A DNA stretch of 64,000 nt from Nymphaea colorata (Eukaryota; Streptophyta; Magnoliopsida; Nymphaeales; Nymphaeaceae), in contig NC_045139.1 of NCBI RefSeq assembly GCF_008831285.2, positions 478,204 to 542,203 of the forward strand, in the 5' to 3' direction. The position numbers and the translations under genes are program-made. Below the pieces are notes generated by a model. It saw only the letters and a list, made by a program, of their open reading frames with translations. It searched no databases and had not been told where the DNA came from. Of the stretch, positions 35,771-49,524 are shown in pieces (within the stretch, counting starts at the first letter, position 1; every line of letters starts with the position of its first letter).

Positions 35771-36068
35771 TGCTTAGAACTTCAAACATAAAGTGGGAGA
35801 AAAGAAAAGAAAAATAAAGTTGATCTCATGTATTAAAAGAGGTTCATAGCTTCCATGATATCCAATTTATTTGTTTTATTTTTCTCCCTTTGAAAATTTA
35901 TACAAGGTGACACTAAGCCATTGTATAGGAGGCTTGAGCTTCATATCCAACACTTTGTCAACAATTATCCAAAAAAAAAAAAAACTGATCAGTCCAGAGG
36001 CAAACACATCCCAAAATCATTTTCCAAATGAAGCCATAAGGAAAAAAAAAAGAGAAGAAATTAAATTA

Positions 36069-38826
36069 TTAGCTCCGGACGGGGGTAAGTTGGTAATTTG
36101 GTATGACCCCGAGTGGGCCCTCCACCTCCTTGTCTGCGAGATCTCGCAAATAGCACTCGAACTTGTGGGCCCTACTCTCGGGCATGGACACCAAGATGGT
36201 CACGGCCTCCGGCTGGCCCACAACCGGCAGGAATATGCAGTGGACCTCGCTGGAGATGGGGCCCACATGGGCCGGCAGCCCGGTCCCGAAGTCCACCCTC
36301 TCCAGCCCCAGCCTAGACCACTGGGTCACCACCAGGCTCGAGCCCAAGTCCACCATCGGGCGCCGCTCCTCCAACAGGTCCACCACGGACCGGACATGGG
36401 CGTCGGACAGCGCCGCGGCCTTCGCCGACTGGACCGCCTTCACGGCCCCGCAGATGCTCTCGTGCCCCAGCACCTCCGGGTTGCATTCCGCGCACGCCAG
36501 CACAAACCCGTTCCCGTAGTATCCGGCCGGCAACGGCGGGTCGAGCCGCGACCGTACATCGGCCGTAAACAGGAGCTTCACCGTCTTCCTGGCCATCGCT
36601 CGGGCCCAGCACCGCCAGACGTGCGCGGCAAGCACCTCGAAGGATGTGCACTTGAGCAAGGGCATGCAGAGGCGCTTGAGCTGCAGGATCCGGTCGGCGC
36701 CGAACGTGATGGACACCGGAACCAGAGGCTCGGCGGCCGCCGCCGGTGGCCGGTCTTCGGGGCAGGGATCCGGGTCGGGCTGGGCGAACTCGGGGTGCGG
36801 GAACTGGATCTTGAGAGGGAGCCGAGGCCTGAGAGCTTCCCTGCCCCAGCAAGGTTGGACGGAGAGGGGAGCGTCGGGATGTCGGCACATTTCGGCCCAT
36901 GCGCGCAGGAATTGGGCGCTCCCGATGCCGTCGCACACGCAGTGGTTCATCCCCACGCACAGCAGCATCCCGCCGCAGTTCAGGTGAGTCGCCTGGATGG
37001 CACCAACGAAAATAGCTACTCTCTGTGAGTCCAATAAGCTACATCTTTTATCAAAATTATTATTCGGTTCTCTTTTCCTTTATTTTTAGTCAACCATGTT
37101 CTCCAAAAAAAAGGGGACAAAATGAAGTCTTTCGGTATTCCGGACCCTTGCGAACCCTAAAAGGGAACTTTGGAATGACATTTTTGCCCTTTTCATTGGT
37201 GACGTATGACAGTTTTACCCCCTTTACGACAACCCTAAGAACGGACTATGAGTGGAGTTCTCATTGGGGTTGGGCATTAGGTTGATTAAAAAGGTGTATT
37301 ATGTTAATAAAACAATACTCACAAATAACATCTTCGTATTTTAAATGTTGAAGTTTTTTTTAGAGTGAGTTTGAAAAAAATAAAAAAATACAAAAAAAAT
37401 ATAAATTTTAAAAAATTTAAAAAACTAAAAATTAGGGAAAAGTAAAATAAGTGAGAAACTAATAACACAAAAAATCAAAAGATAAGTATATTTTTAACAA
37501 ATAAAAAAACTATTTAACATTAAAAATTTGAGAAAAATGAAAAAAAGAGAAAATAACGTGAAAACCCCGCTTTAAAAAAGTGTTAAAAACACTTTTTTTT
37601 AGTTTTAAATGATTATTTAATTTATCACATTTTTTTTTTAAAAAAAAGGTGTTTTCTGTGACTACAAATAAAACATCGGTAATATGGTCATATGATAAAT
37701 TGAAAATTTCACACTGATTTCCATGCTCAAACAGGCAAGAGATTTTTTTGGGTAATTTTTTAAGAAGAATGAAAGGGAAAGAGCAGTTTCATGGGTGAAT
37801 TTTAGAATGGGTTGAATTTGTCTGTCACAAGGATCCAAACAGGTCGGATCCAAAACATGTGAAAACATTGAAAATTGGGTTGAAACAGGGCTGGATGGAC
37901 TCAATAAGACAAAACATCATATCCAAACAGGGAGCCCTTCTTGTCCTAATTCATCGTCCTTCTTGACTTCACCAGTTGTGACAACTTTGAATTTTCTTCT
38001 TTTTTTTGTTAAATAAATAATTTATTTAACCAAAAAAAAATATCAAGTTATTAAGATGACGAGACGCGTGATCTGATTTCCCGCCTATGGAGCACATGCA
38101 TAATAACGAACACTTCTAAATTTGTCAATGTCGCATTTCTTATTGATAACTCACCATTGGAGGGAAAAAGTTTAGATACGAAATCTCCGCTTTGTCATGG
38201 TGACTTCTCTTTTCCGGTGACCAAAAATCCACAAATTTTCCGGTGACTTCTCTTTTCCGGTATTGTTCTTAAACTATAAATCCATTCCAATCCGACCAGT
38301 TACACTAATTCTTTTGAAACTTAATAGTTTTAAACACTTTTCAACTAAGCAAAAGATTAAGAACAATAATAAAAGGCGAAGGATTTCTGACCTGAATTAC
38401 GAGGGGAGGGGTGGAGAGGAAGTCGTGGCCGGGGATGCGGTAGAGGAGCTGGCGCCAGGAGCGATTAGGGGACTTGGCGGCCCTGAGGAAGGCGTCGGCC
38501 GAGATGTCCATGAAGCCCTCCGAGAAGAGCGCCCCCTCGCCGGAGCACACGATCTCCAGCTTGGCGTCGTCGGCAGGGCTCCGGCGGAGGCGGCCGGCGA
38601 GCGGGTGGTAGTGGACGAGCAGGGAGGAGAGGGAGGAGCGGATGGCGGGGACTTCGGGCGGTGAGGGAGCGCGGAAGAGGAAGAGGTACTTGACGGAGAA
38701 GCGGATGAACCGGTGGTCGTCGAGGTTGGAGAGGTAGAGGACGAGGTTGGGGGTGGCGGAGAGGGGCGGAACCAGAAGGGGAGGGCTCAAAAGCTGGCAC
38801 TCCGGCAGCTCTTCGTAATTCGGCAT
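36069..38826 (-). CDS. BAHD acyl-CoA acyltransferase (omega-hydroxyacid/fatty-alcohol acyltransferase-like)
   Basis: BAHD enzymes move an acyl group from CoA to a hydroxyl or amine, usually in the cytosol. Exons 38826-38392 and 36992-36069 join in phase 0 to 452 residues, the family's normal length. LVHYHPLAGRLRR is at 71-82 in exon 1. Exon 2 opens ATHLNCGG and carries the catalytic HXXXD as HCVCD (162-166) in MNHCVCDGIGSAQFL. GYYGNGFVLACAE follows later. The structural DFGWG is DFGTG here (379-383). MNHCxCDGIG with a non-Trp DFGxG recalls the GLAUCE/omega-hydroxypalmitate O-feruloyl transferase-like group, but the substrate cannot be read off. I start at MPNYEELPEC: the upstream in-frame ATG (38928) lies inside the TATA-like site. 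Exons are strongly GC-rich, the 1.4-kb intron AT-rich and carrying a MITE. Donor GTCAGA. Confidence 0.93.
37314..37666 (-). mobile_element. AT-rich MITE in the BAHD intron, 8-bp target-site duplication
   Basis: The element is 353 bp. The plus-strand left end AATACTCACAAATAACATC and the inverted right end TGTAGTCACAGAAAACACC form an imperfect terminal repeat sharing the TCACA core. It is flanked on both sides by AATAAAAC (37306-37313 and 37667-37674). An 8-bp duplication is the hallmark of hAT-type transposition. Body words match the copy at 16662-17072 in reverse. It lies wholly inside the intron (38391-36993). Confidence 0.8.
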
Positions 38827-38926
38827 GGTTGGCACGATCTCTCTGTAAGAAAGAAAGAGAGAGAGTACCGAGGAGGAGAAGAAGGTGAGAGTGGGCTGCC
38901 TATGCCCATTGACGCTAATGGGGAGC

Positions 38927-38935
38927 ATATATATA
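38927..38935 (-). promoter_or_regulatory. TATA box candidate, BAHD gene
   Basis: Minus-strand CTCTATATATATGC about 100 bp upstream of the chosen start codon. A start 25-35 bp downstream would leave a leader of about 70 bp rich in CT/GA. Confidence 0.5.
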
Positions 38936-39111
38936 GAGTGGAGAGAGAGTGAGTGATAAGAGAGAGAGAATCCACATCCAAATTAAAGGTCGCGTTTTGC
39001 ACGGAAAAAACAAATTGCATTTAGTAGCTTTCCCAAGCTTTTGTGTTGATTGTGATTACACAATCTCATGAAAACAGTTTGCATTTACTAGATTTGCCAA
39101 GTATTAAATGT

Positions 39112-39212
<101 letters not shown>

Positions 39213-41296
39213 TTGTTCATATGCTACACTTAATGCATGGAAAGCATGTAGCTGCAGATTCGAAGAAGGTCAGGCAAATGGCAATATGAATTAAGTTGAA
39301 AAAAAATGAAAGTCAAAAAGTTTCTTCAAGAAGCCGAAATACTCCTCAAATGGAACAGGGAGTATGGATTAAGAAAATTCATTTGTGTAAGAGAGAAAGA
39401 AAAGAATAGGAAATGGGAAACATAAAATAAATGAGTTGCCTTAAACAAGATGTTTTGCATCATTCGAGGGGAGTTTTGGTTTTTTTCATTTGCCTTTTGT
39501 TTTTTCAACTTAATATCTACCCCTTATTTCCTTACAATCGACCGCCAGACAATTTCATTAAATTTAGCATGTTCATTTTTATCCTTGAAAAAAATGTAGA
39601 TTGCGTTATTATATATCAAACTATAATATGATTCAACTGCAATATTAAAAGCTATTAGATGAAGAGAATTCACATGAAGACAGCGATATGCTAATTACCT
39701 TCAGTACTGTAAGAGATCAATATCGCCAATTTTAGTGTTAATATGACAAAAGTAGCTTTATATTTTCACATAGACGTATATATTAATCCATGCCAATAAA
39801 TAAATAAATAAATCAATATATATATATTTATATATATATATATTTATATATAGAGGGAGCCTAGATCTAGGTTGTTACCAGCTGCCGAATGCGAAGACTT
39901 TTTTTTTCTCTTTTTCTCGGGGTGCGTGTGGCCCATTCTAAACGGCACCGACCAAATCCTAGCAGAAGCAATCAACAACTTTAGACATATAATGTGTACT
40001 CAGTCTATTTTGATGAATGATTGAGAGAAAAATCTATGAACTGATACTAAATAATAAAAATGTCTATTAGGTTTTTTCAACTGTCCATCCATTATGATGG
40101 ATCAAATAACTCTTATGAATGAATCTCTCTCTTTCTGTGTTGTTTGAACCATACGTAGACTCTGTAAGTCATCTAATTAAATTGGTTATATAAATTTGAA
40201 TAGTTTTACTCTGTTTTCTTAATACTTTGTCGACATAACTTTTAGCGAAACATCATAATTATGAATATTACATTCTTAGCAAAGTTAAATTGTATACATA
40301 TAACTAGCACATTATGTAGAACTATTTTATAAGCTAAAACAGTTTATATAAAACAATTAAACATTAAAGCGTGATAAATCCCAACCATTGAAACAATAAT
40401 GAGGTGGTCAGGGATTTGGATTCGAATTATGTGGCCAGCATCGCATTCACACAGCTTGGTCAAATTTGAAGGACAGATTGGGCCGCAAGTGCGACAAGAA
40501 GTCCGAATGGACCTGTTCCCACTTGTACATGCGAACACGGTTCCATAAATTCAAGACGCCAGTGAATCGCGACTAAGGTGACAAGACGTCAAGAGTTCGA
40601 AACGCAGACGCGACGTCACTGCTCGTGAGGCCAAAGCATTTTTAATGTTATTCAGAACAAGGAATTGCACACATCGTTGCATGCATCAAAGTATTTGTCA
40701 AGAACAGAAATTAATTCATCTCAGAACGTGTCCGCACGCGAAAACTATTGCTAAAAGATTAAACAACTTTTTTTTTTCCTTGTTTTGGTTAGAATGATCG
40801 GGAAATGACGGGGTGAACTTTTGTTAGGTTCCATTCTGCCAATCTGGGAAAAAAAGTGAAGCTTTCTTGTGCTTTAAGCCAGTCCGACCGTACCATCTGC
40901 CCTCAAATAAATGAAAAAGGTAACCACTTCCACATACTTCATATATCTTCGTGACGACATTATTCCATAAACAAAACAAAATGGAAGCATATATATATAG
41001 ATATATATATATATATATACAAGAAATTACTTGATGAGAAGCATTTGAACTAATGATTTCAAGTATATTAGACGGTGAAAATTAATCTGCAAATGTAGAA
41101 GCCAAGTTATGACCGAACTACTCTTTAAAAGAATACATAAAGAGAAAAAATGAGTTTTCTTTTCATGGATATTTCAAACTCTTAAAATGACAACTTACCT
41201 TTTATAGTTAAGTTACAAGTTAATATATAGCTTTTGATCTTCTTGGAATCAATAATTCTCATCAAAGTCCCGCGTATAAGTGTAGTAGCTGCTTGT

Positions 41297-41309
41297 TATA
41301 TATATATAT

Positions 41310-41346
<37 letters not shown>
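41297..41346. repeat. compound (TA)n(GA)n microsatellite
   Basis: TA run, GAAA, then GA run. Same order as the other compound loci. Confidence 0.95.
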
Positions 41347-41347
<1 letters not shown>

Positions 41348-44300
41348 CATTGATAAGAGTGTAGTACATATTTGAAGTATTATGTGTCCGTCTTCTTGTG
41401 GTGAGATTCCCGCATAGATTTTGAGGAAAGGTAAGGCAACTTTGTTCCCCTGGCAAAAAAAAAGAGGCTGCCATGATCGATGTAGCTTTCTTTTTCTGTT
41501 TTGTTAAGAAGATGTAGTTGATTATAAGATGATGCATCATAGAGTTTTCTGGATGCAGCAATTTTAAGCTGCTCTGTCATCTGTGCACAGGTTTGGCGTG
41601 TCCTATTTTGGTGAGAATCAAATCAAATCTCGAGAGCATCTTATGGCCTTAATATAATCCGCAGCTGTCGTCAGAAATCTTCTCATTATTTCAAATATGT
41701 TGCAGCATTGCATCTGTTCTGACTCTAGTGAAGACCGAAACTGCCTACTGTTGCACCAACCCCTTCGGACATCTGTCCTGACCAACTTTAACATATATAC
41801 TTTGAAGGCCGTATGTTCTTCGAAATACAAAGTTTATAAAATATTTCTTTCAAAAACACTATATTCATGTTCAAAAAACATGCATGGTGTGATTATCTCC
41901 AACATTTAGTTACAGAATGCTTTTTTAGAACATATCTTCCAACATTTACTTACGCATCATCAAAAACCTTCTTAAAAGGGTGTTTCAGGTGTACTTTCAC
42001 TAAATTGAAAATTTTGACAACCTGTATATGTTGTCATCACACAGAGACAATAGAAAGAACTTTCAGGTAACTTTTTTCCTTTCTTCTAGGGTTTTCTCAA
42101 AGTCTCAACGGGTGCCACGACTCTGATTACTTTTCTCCTTAACTTTTACCTCCTGTAAAATGTGGCGCTTCAACAGTAGTCGAACATTTCATGCTGTCAA
42201 CTGCTCTCTAAGTGACTTGACTTGCATATACAAATTCTTATTCGCAACCTGTGGGGGTGCATTTCATCAAGTTGGTAGGATGCTAAAGTTTGATGCCTGC
42301 AAAGCGTGTTACTAGATATATGGCAGAAGCTTGCAGGTGTATATGTTTTCGATTTTCTACATGAAGGATGTAAGTTTGAAGTTGATGCTTTCCCTTTGTT
42401 TGGCTTCTAAACATGAAAAAAAAGGGTGGCATCTTTTATATTTAACCCAATTAGTCTTCATGATGCAGAGGCAGAGGTAGAATCCCGTAGTCCATAATTA
42501 CATTCTACGGAAGGATATCATGATCTAATTAAATAACAGAAAAGGAAAAAAAAATAAAGGAGAAAAGCTTCTTACTGATTTAATCACTCATTAATCTTGT
42601 TTTAAGTTTATATACAGAAACAAAATATTTTGCAAAGTCGAATCAGAGATGACAACACAGCGAACATTAATGGTTCTTAGACCTAATCACTAATCATCAG
42701 CATCAGTTCCACTGGAAGGCTATATATTTTGTATTCCTTGATACAAGAATTCTTGCCCTTCCTTTTCCAAACAGTACACCCATAGTGGAACTGCAATTAG
42801 TGGATCCAAAACGAGGGAATTTGGAGGCAGAAACTTTTCAACTCTCCCACCAGAACTGGAGAATCTTATCGTATATAAGGAAAAATCGTCAAATTCCAAT
42901 CAGCTCAAAGCAAGAGAAATCGATCATTGGTGTTTCCTGTAAGAACTATTAATAATGTTATCAATTTGAAACCAAAAAACTCATATCCCTGTATGTTATG
43001 AAAAAATTTTGTACTCACATCGAGATTGAGCTAAAGCCCTTCAAAGTTAATGGTAGTGAAGAGTTTGAGGTAAAATAATAGAAATCAAGTCTGGGAGTAA
43101 TCTCTGTTTGCCTACCCGAAAAAAAAGGTTTACAAGATGTATTCGCTTTTTCCTCGATTTTATCAACACCATGTGTGAACAGTAACTTGGCTAGTGTTCA
43201 TATTGAAAGGAAGGATAGTAAGCCACTTACATATATGGCTCTTAGTTTAATCACCTAAAATGATCAGTTGCATAAAGATATCTAGGTTGTCTGAAACTTT
43301 TTTTTCTTTTCTGGTTCCTTCTTGAAATGAGGAGGAAAAGGTTTGTGAATTTCAATCACTTTACTTTTCTTGGCTGCAAGGGCACATGCCACGATTCAGA
43401 CCTCAATTTGACCTCAAAGTTAGTGTTTAAAAGTTCTTTGCTACTTACAAAGTTGTTACATGGAAGATGTCCAGCCACACAAAGTTTCTTTCTCAGTTGT
43501 TAAAGGACGAAACTGATAAAGAATGTAAAGCTAAATCTCTACAAGCTGATTCATATAAAAGATGAATCTTTCACAATCTTTCAACTGAACTCATGATCAT
43601 GAACTTGAACCAAGCTGCGGCCTTGGATCATTGTCTTGGTTCTGATATACCAGTTCTGCATATGGAGCCGAGCCCGCTTGGAGTCCAGTAGATCATCTGT
43701 CCTGATGGCCAGAGGCAATGTTTCTTTATTTTTATGTTAACATTTTCAAAATCTGTTTAGTGCTCCTTTAGACATAAAAAACTGTGAATGAGTGGAAATT
43801 TTTTCTGGCCCTGCCACTGCTGACCATATATGTCTGACCAGTTAGAGTCGGACATGTGATGATCCAATTAATTAGGTCTCATTCTTCACTTGCAAAACAG
43901 TGACTCCTTCAAAACTAATTTTAATGGAGTTTCCATGACTGTAAACCTGACAGTGCCCCACTTGGGAAGTGGGTCAGGAATCAAGGACAAACAAATTAGA
44001 TCAAATCTGAATCTGTACAGATGCTACTTATGTTAAACACAGAAAAGAATCCAATGATGGTTGTCAATTTTCTCAGAAAAATTAAATACTGTTGACTGAA
44101 ATCCATCCAAATTGTGGGCAGTCGAGCAATAATCTAGGTTGAGTATTTAAGGATCATATGATTCGAGTTCCGCGATTCCAATTGGATTTCTGATGAAATG
44201 AACCACTTTACATAGTAACCTACCATCCTTATAGATATGAATGATAAGAACAAAGTTAATGTGTGTTTTCTATGCACTAAAGTTACGAACACCAGCTTGA

Positions 44301-47300
44301 CCCAATTAGACTTCCATCATCATGATCAACAGCGGTAACCTGAAAAACCGCAACATGAAACTGGACAGTGGGGTCTATCCAATTCATTTTGCAATGATTC
44401 ATCAAGAAAAGACTTGAGAGCTTAATTGCTTTAGAGTATGTTCTTGCTCGTTCTCTTCATGAAGATTTTTTTTTTAAAGAAGATCTATCTCATTGACATA
44501 ATTTTTGGATATATGTTCCATGATTTTAAGTGCAATCATTAACTTTAAACACTTGAAAAAGAAGTGTTCTCAACTCTTGCTATCCCAAGCTTTTCACATC
44601 TGGAACAAGTTTTGTAGTTTTGATCACGGGAAGTATATTGAGGATTGGGGATCCGAATCAATCTGATTCAGTACACTAAAAAATGACAAAACCTTCATAC
44701 CACATCAGACCCATTTGCAACCCTAGATGGCAAGCAACCGACAGGTTGGGTGAGCTTGTAAATTTCTTTGGCTACAATAGACAATTTAATCACCACAATA
44801 ATTCTTGATCTAGGAACAATCAAATGCAGGAATCTGCCCTAGATTTGGATGGTGGGACAAAGAATTCATAGAATTGAGAGAAAGTTGAAAAAAGGAGAGG
44901 CCATAAGTCCTAAAAAGAAGTCCCCTCCTGCATATTTTAAAAGGAGATTACTTTTTCTTCTTTAGAGATAAGCTTGGATTATTATAGCTCTTAAAAAGCT
45001 GAAGATGCTCACTTTTGGTCTTGCCAAAAAAAAAATGCATAGTGTAACCTACATATTATGGGCTGATTTTTAGGGTTAGGTTCTCAATCTATTCAAAAAA
45101 AGCACACCATTAAGTTGTTCAAATAAGATCATAGGCAGGATCTAGGTTGAAGCAACAAGTACCAAGATGCAAAAATAAAGGCAACGATGTCATATATTTG
45201 ATTTGCGCCGAAATTTGTAGTACTCAAAACTATTCTTCCTCCTAAACAATCTTAAACAGCATTTGAGCAGCAATATTTTTCTGTCGTTTAACGTCACTTG
45301 CATATAGCTCCGTTGATGTCTAGTCTTTACTGGTATACATGCTATAACTTATGTTAATAGGAATCATGCACTAGTTGATACGGCATCATATCACGGGTTT
45401 GAAAGCCACAAAAGAAGGATGTCTTGTGACAAAGCTAAAGCTGTCTGTACTCCGCAATGGACAGGAGATATCTCAAAGACAGCCAGTGCAACTAGAAGCT
45501 TGCCTGTGTAGCTGGTGATGAGAGGGTTTTCTTTAGCCTATCTAGCACATAAAAGGTTGGTGCCTCTCAGATCAAATATATTTTGCGTTGCCCAGAGGGC
45601 TCACTGATCTTGGGCATGTAGTTCAATTTTTTCTTTGAATGCTTTCGACCAGAATTCATGGCAGCTAGGTGCTTATCAGCTGTAGATACCCCTCAAACAG
45701 TAGCACCTTTCATGTTTTATCTTGAGATTAGGCACTCCTTTCCTGGTAAAGAGCCAAAAGAGTAGAAAACAGTCCCTGTAATGGAGTTCAAGCGAAGGCA
45801 AACAGGCCCGAAACCCTGAGTTAGGCCTGCTGAAAGGCAAACCTCAGCCCATAAGACTAGACCAGGCGCTTTAGGATAGAACAACAAATTGGCAAGGCAG
45901 GCTAATGGAACATCAGTTTTTGGGCCATTTAGCTAGTCTAGCATATATTGTGGGGAGTAGGCTGAAGCTCATCGAATAGCATACAATGTCTACTCTGGTC
46001 CAGCAATAACGTTCCAAATTTTTCTGATCTTCTTCTGCTCAACAAAGAAGATACTTCATTCTCTCTAGTAAAGTTTCTTCGATCTGATTGTACATGTTGA
46101 AGCTTGCCTGCATGCCAATTGCCATGGTTAATGCTTGCTTGGAGTACTTTCCATCAGATGATCGGTATAAGAATCACAGGTTTTGTCCACCAGGAGGCAG
46201 ACTTGCAAACTAAAGAACGAACCCTCTATGTGATTTACTTACATGTCTCCTTTCGGCCTCCTCCAAGTTCTTATAACCAGTATTTCAATGAAGAACATTG
46301 AAAGGCTTGCTATGGAAACCCAGTTTCCAATCTTCTACGACACATAGAAAATCATTTTTATCCAAACCTGAATTCAAGAGTCAGGAAAATGGAAGCTTAA
46401 CTTTATGGCCTTAATCAATTACCCATACCGTACATGGAGACTCCTGTCAGCAACTGCTAATTAACTTGTATAGCAAAATAGACATTTTGGATTGAGATTG
46501 TCTGAGACGCGGTCAAATAACCAGAAGCAGGCATACTTTCACCTACTTGAACTCCACACTACAAACATGGCAGAGCACATGAGTATTTGCATGGTGGATT
46601 CTGGAACCAAGTGCTCAATATAAGTTAGATGAACAGTTTAGTTATTTTTTTCATTATGTTACCTGCTCTTTATAAGATAACATGACCAAGTTCTGTAATC
46701 CCAGTTCCCGTTTATGGCAATAATCATGGTAGTGTAGCAGAATGCTAGTTGCCACTCAGCAGAATATCTCAGAGAATGGTGCTTCACTCGGAGAGAGAGA
46801 GAGAGAGAGAGACAGAGCTAAAATTGGAAGAGGTCCAGAAGACTGAAGCTGAGAAAGAATGGAGTGACGCGCCTCCTTCATAGACCTCTTTGAGTGATGC
46901 TCCTCCTTCATAGACCTTGGAGATTCTGAAACACATTAAGCGGCACCATTGACTAAAATTAGACAAGAATAAATTCTCTCTTGGAATTCCCGAGAACAGA
47001 GTTGCTGCCTTTGCCTCAGAGGATATGATTCATTCAACGGGAACAAGATAAAAATAAAGTTCTCCTAGGATATTCCGCTTGACAGAATTCATCCAGGAAT
47101 AACTGCTCGTTCAAGGTCCATGTTCATAGACTGCGTTTTCAAATCCACCTGGCTGATGGACATTAATGAATTGAAATTTTTTTAGATAAAGATTAAAGCG
47201 TCCAAGCCCTGTTTCGGCAGCTATAGAAGCCTTACCAACAAAACTGTCTTACCAACAGAACTCTCATTCATAAAGAGGCTTACAACTTCCCGGAGCTTTT

Positions 47301-49524
47301 AAACACATTTTGATGCCTCATATGACGAGAACATCATCTCAGATGCGCTTCAGACTGTCCATGAAAGGTGACTTTCATGGAGTCATATGGACAAACTACA
47401 GATGACATCAAAAACTTTATGCTGACAGATGAACTCTGTTAAACCTGCTCAGCTTGATTAAATGCCAGTCGCCAGATCTATCTAGCGTTGGCCAACATCA
47501 GATATTTATCAAGATCTGCAAGCCACGGCGAGCAAAAATTCAGTGACAAAATAGTAGTGAGAAAGTTGGGAGACGCCCTCTTTCTTCGATGGTTCAAATT
47601 GAAAAAGAAATCAGTACTTCAATATAAGAATCAGTCAGGAAAAACCGTAAGATCAACAGGCTTCTAGTTAAGCCGAAACTAACTGCAGAGTTTAGCTTGG
47701 ACAAGATGCAACAAAACGGGGAGCTCCTTTATCAACAATGCACTTAAACTGCGGATATAATCACAATGTCACACCTTTAACAAGAAAACCATGCTAAGAC
47801 TATGGAAGTTAAGCTTCTCAGTTTTAAGGAGATGCTCGTGGGCATGAAAAAGGAAGTGCACTGGCATGCAGCTAGGTCAAAAGCCGGGGGTTTTGTACTT
47901 CATGACATGGTACATGAACATCAGTTATTGCAGTGGAAGTGTAAGCTGTTGAATGGAGAAGTGGCGAAGTGAAGAGAGCTTAGGACGCCAAAAGGAGCTT
48001 GGTACTGGGCAAGTGCAAAATGCTAGTGCGCCTCTTTTCTTTCTGACTCTATTGAAATGAAAAGCATAAATGGGGACCAAATAAATTTTCGATGAAAAAT
48101 AATACATGAAATGCCTATTATATTGCATATCTAAAGTCAAAGAAACAGGACAAGGAATGAGCAACTTGTTCTAAACAGGACATCTGGATTTCACTCTCAA
48201 GATAAGGTAAGGTTTATCCAGATGCAAACATCAAGAAGAAGGATAAAGCATACAGTAGAAAAAGCGGCAGAATGGAAATTTCAGACAATGCCGCCCCTCA
48301 ACTATCTCAGCTTAGCAGAGGTCTGACGCATTGAATCCCATCCACTCAACTTGGCCTGAGAGATCACTTTGGAAGTTCAGATATGACCAGTTTAATTTTG
48401 TAAAAGGGGCCTTGAAAACTTGTATAATAATCGCAGTCTATAGAGAACCTCCTCAACAAAATCATAGTTGAGGCATCATCAAGTATAGGGTTGTAAGAAT
48501 TCTCTAAACAGATATATGACATCAATTTACGTAATTATATTTCAGTTTTTCTTCAAAGAAATGGCACTAAGGCAGTGAGACTTTAAAAGATGTGTTTCCA
48601 TCAGGCCAGCAGGTTACTGATAAGAAGAAGTGGGGCCATTTAGCACGTTCATGTTTCCTAACCTTCGCTCTTCTAGCATATACTTCAGCTAGCTCACAGG
48701 AAAATCCTCATGCTGCCGACCCAAATCCACAAGTTACCACTTTCGGTAATCCAAGACAGACATGGTACTCAAGCGCATATTGCTGGTTCACCCATTGGTC
48801 AACGTGGGCCAAGTGTTACTGTGAAATCAGTTCGCTTCCTGGAGGCACCATTATTCTTGTGTATTCAAAATGAAAATGGATTGAGTGGTCAACGTAAAAT
48901 TTGATGAAATCTGATGCTTCTTGGATTGGCAGCGTGAGATAAGGAGTCTTGTTAACCTTCTTATCTGCTCAGTGCTCCTCTACCCATCGTCTGGTTGCTT
49001 CTATTCTATTTTCTTCTTTCTGTTTTGTTTACTTCCAATGCTAACAAATCCAAACTTTTTTTAGCAAACCAGAAAAAGAAAGCAGCAGAAGAAAAAAATA
49101 TCAGCTTCAGCATTCAAAGAATTACATGGCAATTACAAGGCAAGATGACTTCCAATTTCCTGAATTCTTTAAACCTTAATCAGACTGCAAAAAATTATGT
49201 GTTTTGGAGCACCTAATAGGTGCCTCAGTCATGCCAACTTGGAAACTTTCTCCATGACAAATAAAAGTTGAAAAGTTCATTTTGCATTTTTGTCGACAAA
49301 GCATATGGGTGCTATTACACTGATTCTTTACCAGTCAGAGTATGGAAACAGAGTCCATAAGAGATGGAACCCAGCACAAGAAGGAAACTTAGACAAATCA
49401 CGTGCCACACGGTACATGCTTCTCAAGTCTATGTTCCACGGAAGAAATCTCTTAGAAAAGTAAAATAGTTTCAGAATCATGTTAAGCTTGATAGTAAGGG
49501 GAAAAAAATAAGGAAGAAATAGAA

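Larger units (their letters stand above)
25780..35990. other. 10-kb gene-free interval, cyclin T to BAHD
   Basis: No protein gene is supported. Contents listed separately: a coding-like stretch at 26873-27420, an 81-bp tandem repeat, a GTGGGCAACTGCCCAC repeat, a TCGA element, a MITE copy, compound microsatellites, a divergent tandem repeat and a SINE-like segment. The 136-codon minus frame at 33557-33967 shows no family resemblance. Confidence 0.55.

Noticed and set aside
35871-37028. A 385-codon open frame on the plus strand
   Set aside because: It is antisense to BAHD exon 2. GC-rich codons there leave few stops on the other strand; its translation is Arg/Pro/Gly/His-rich with no domain, while the minus strand encodes a complete BAHD enzyme.
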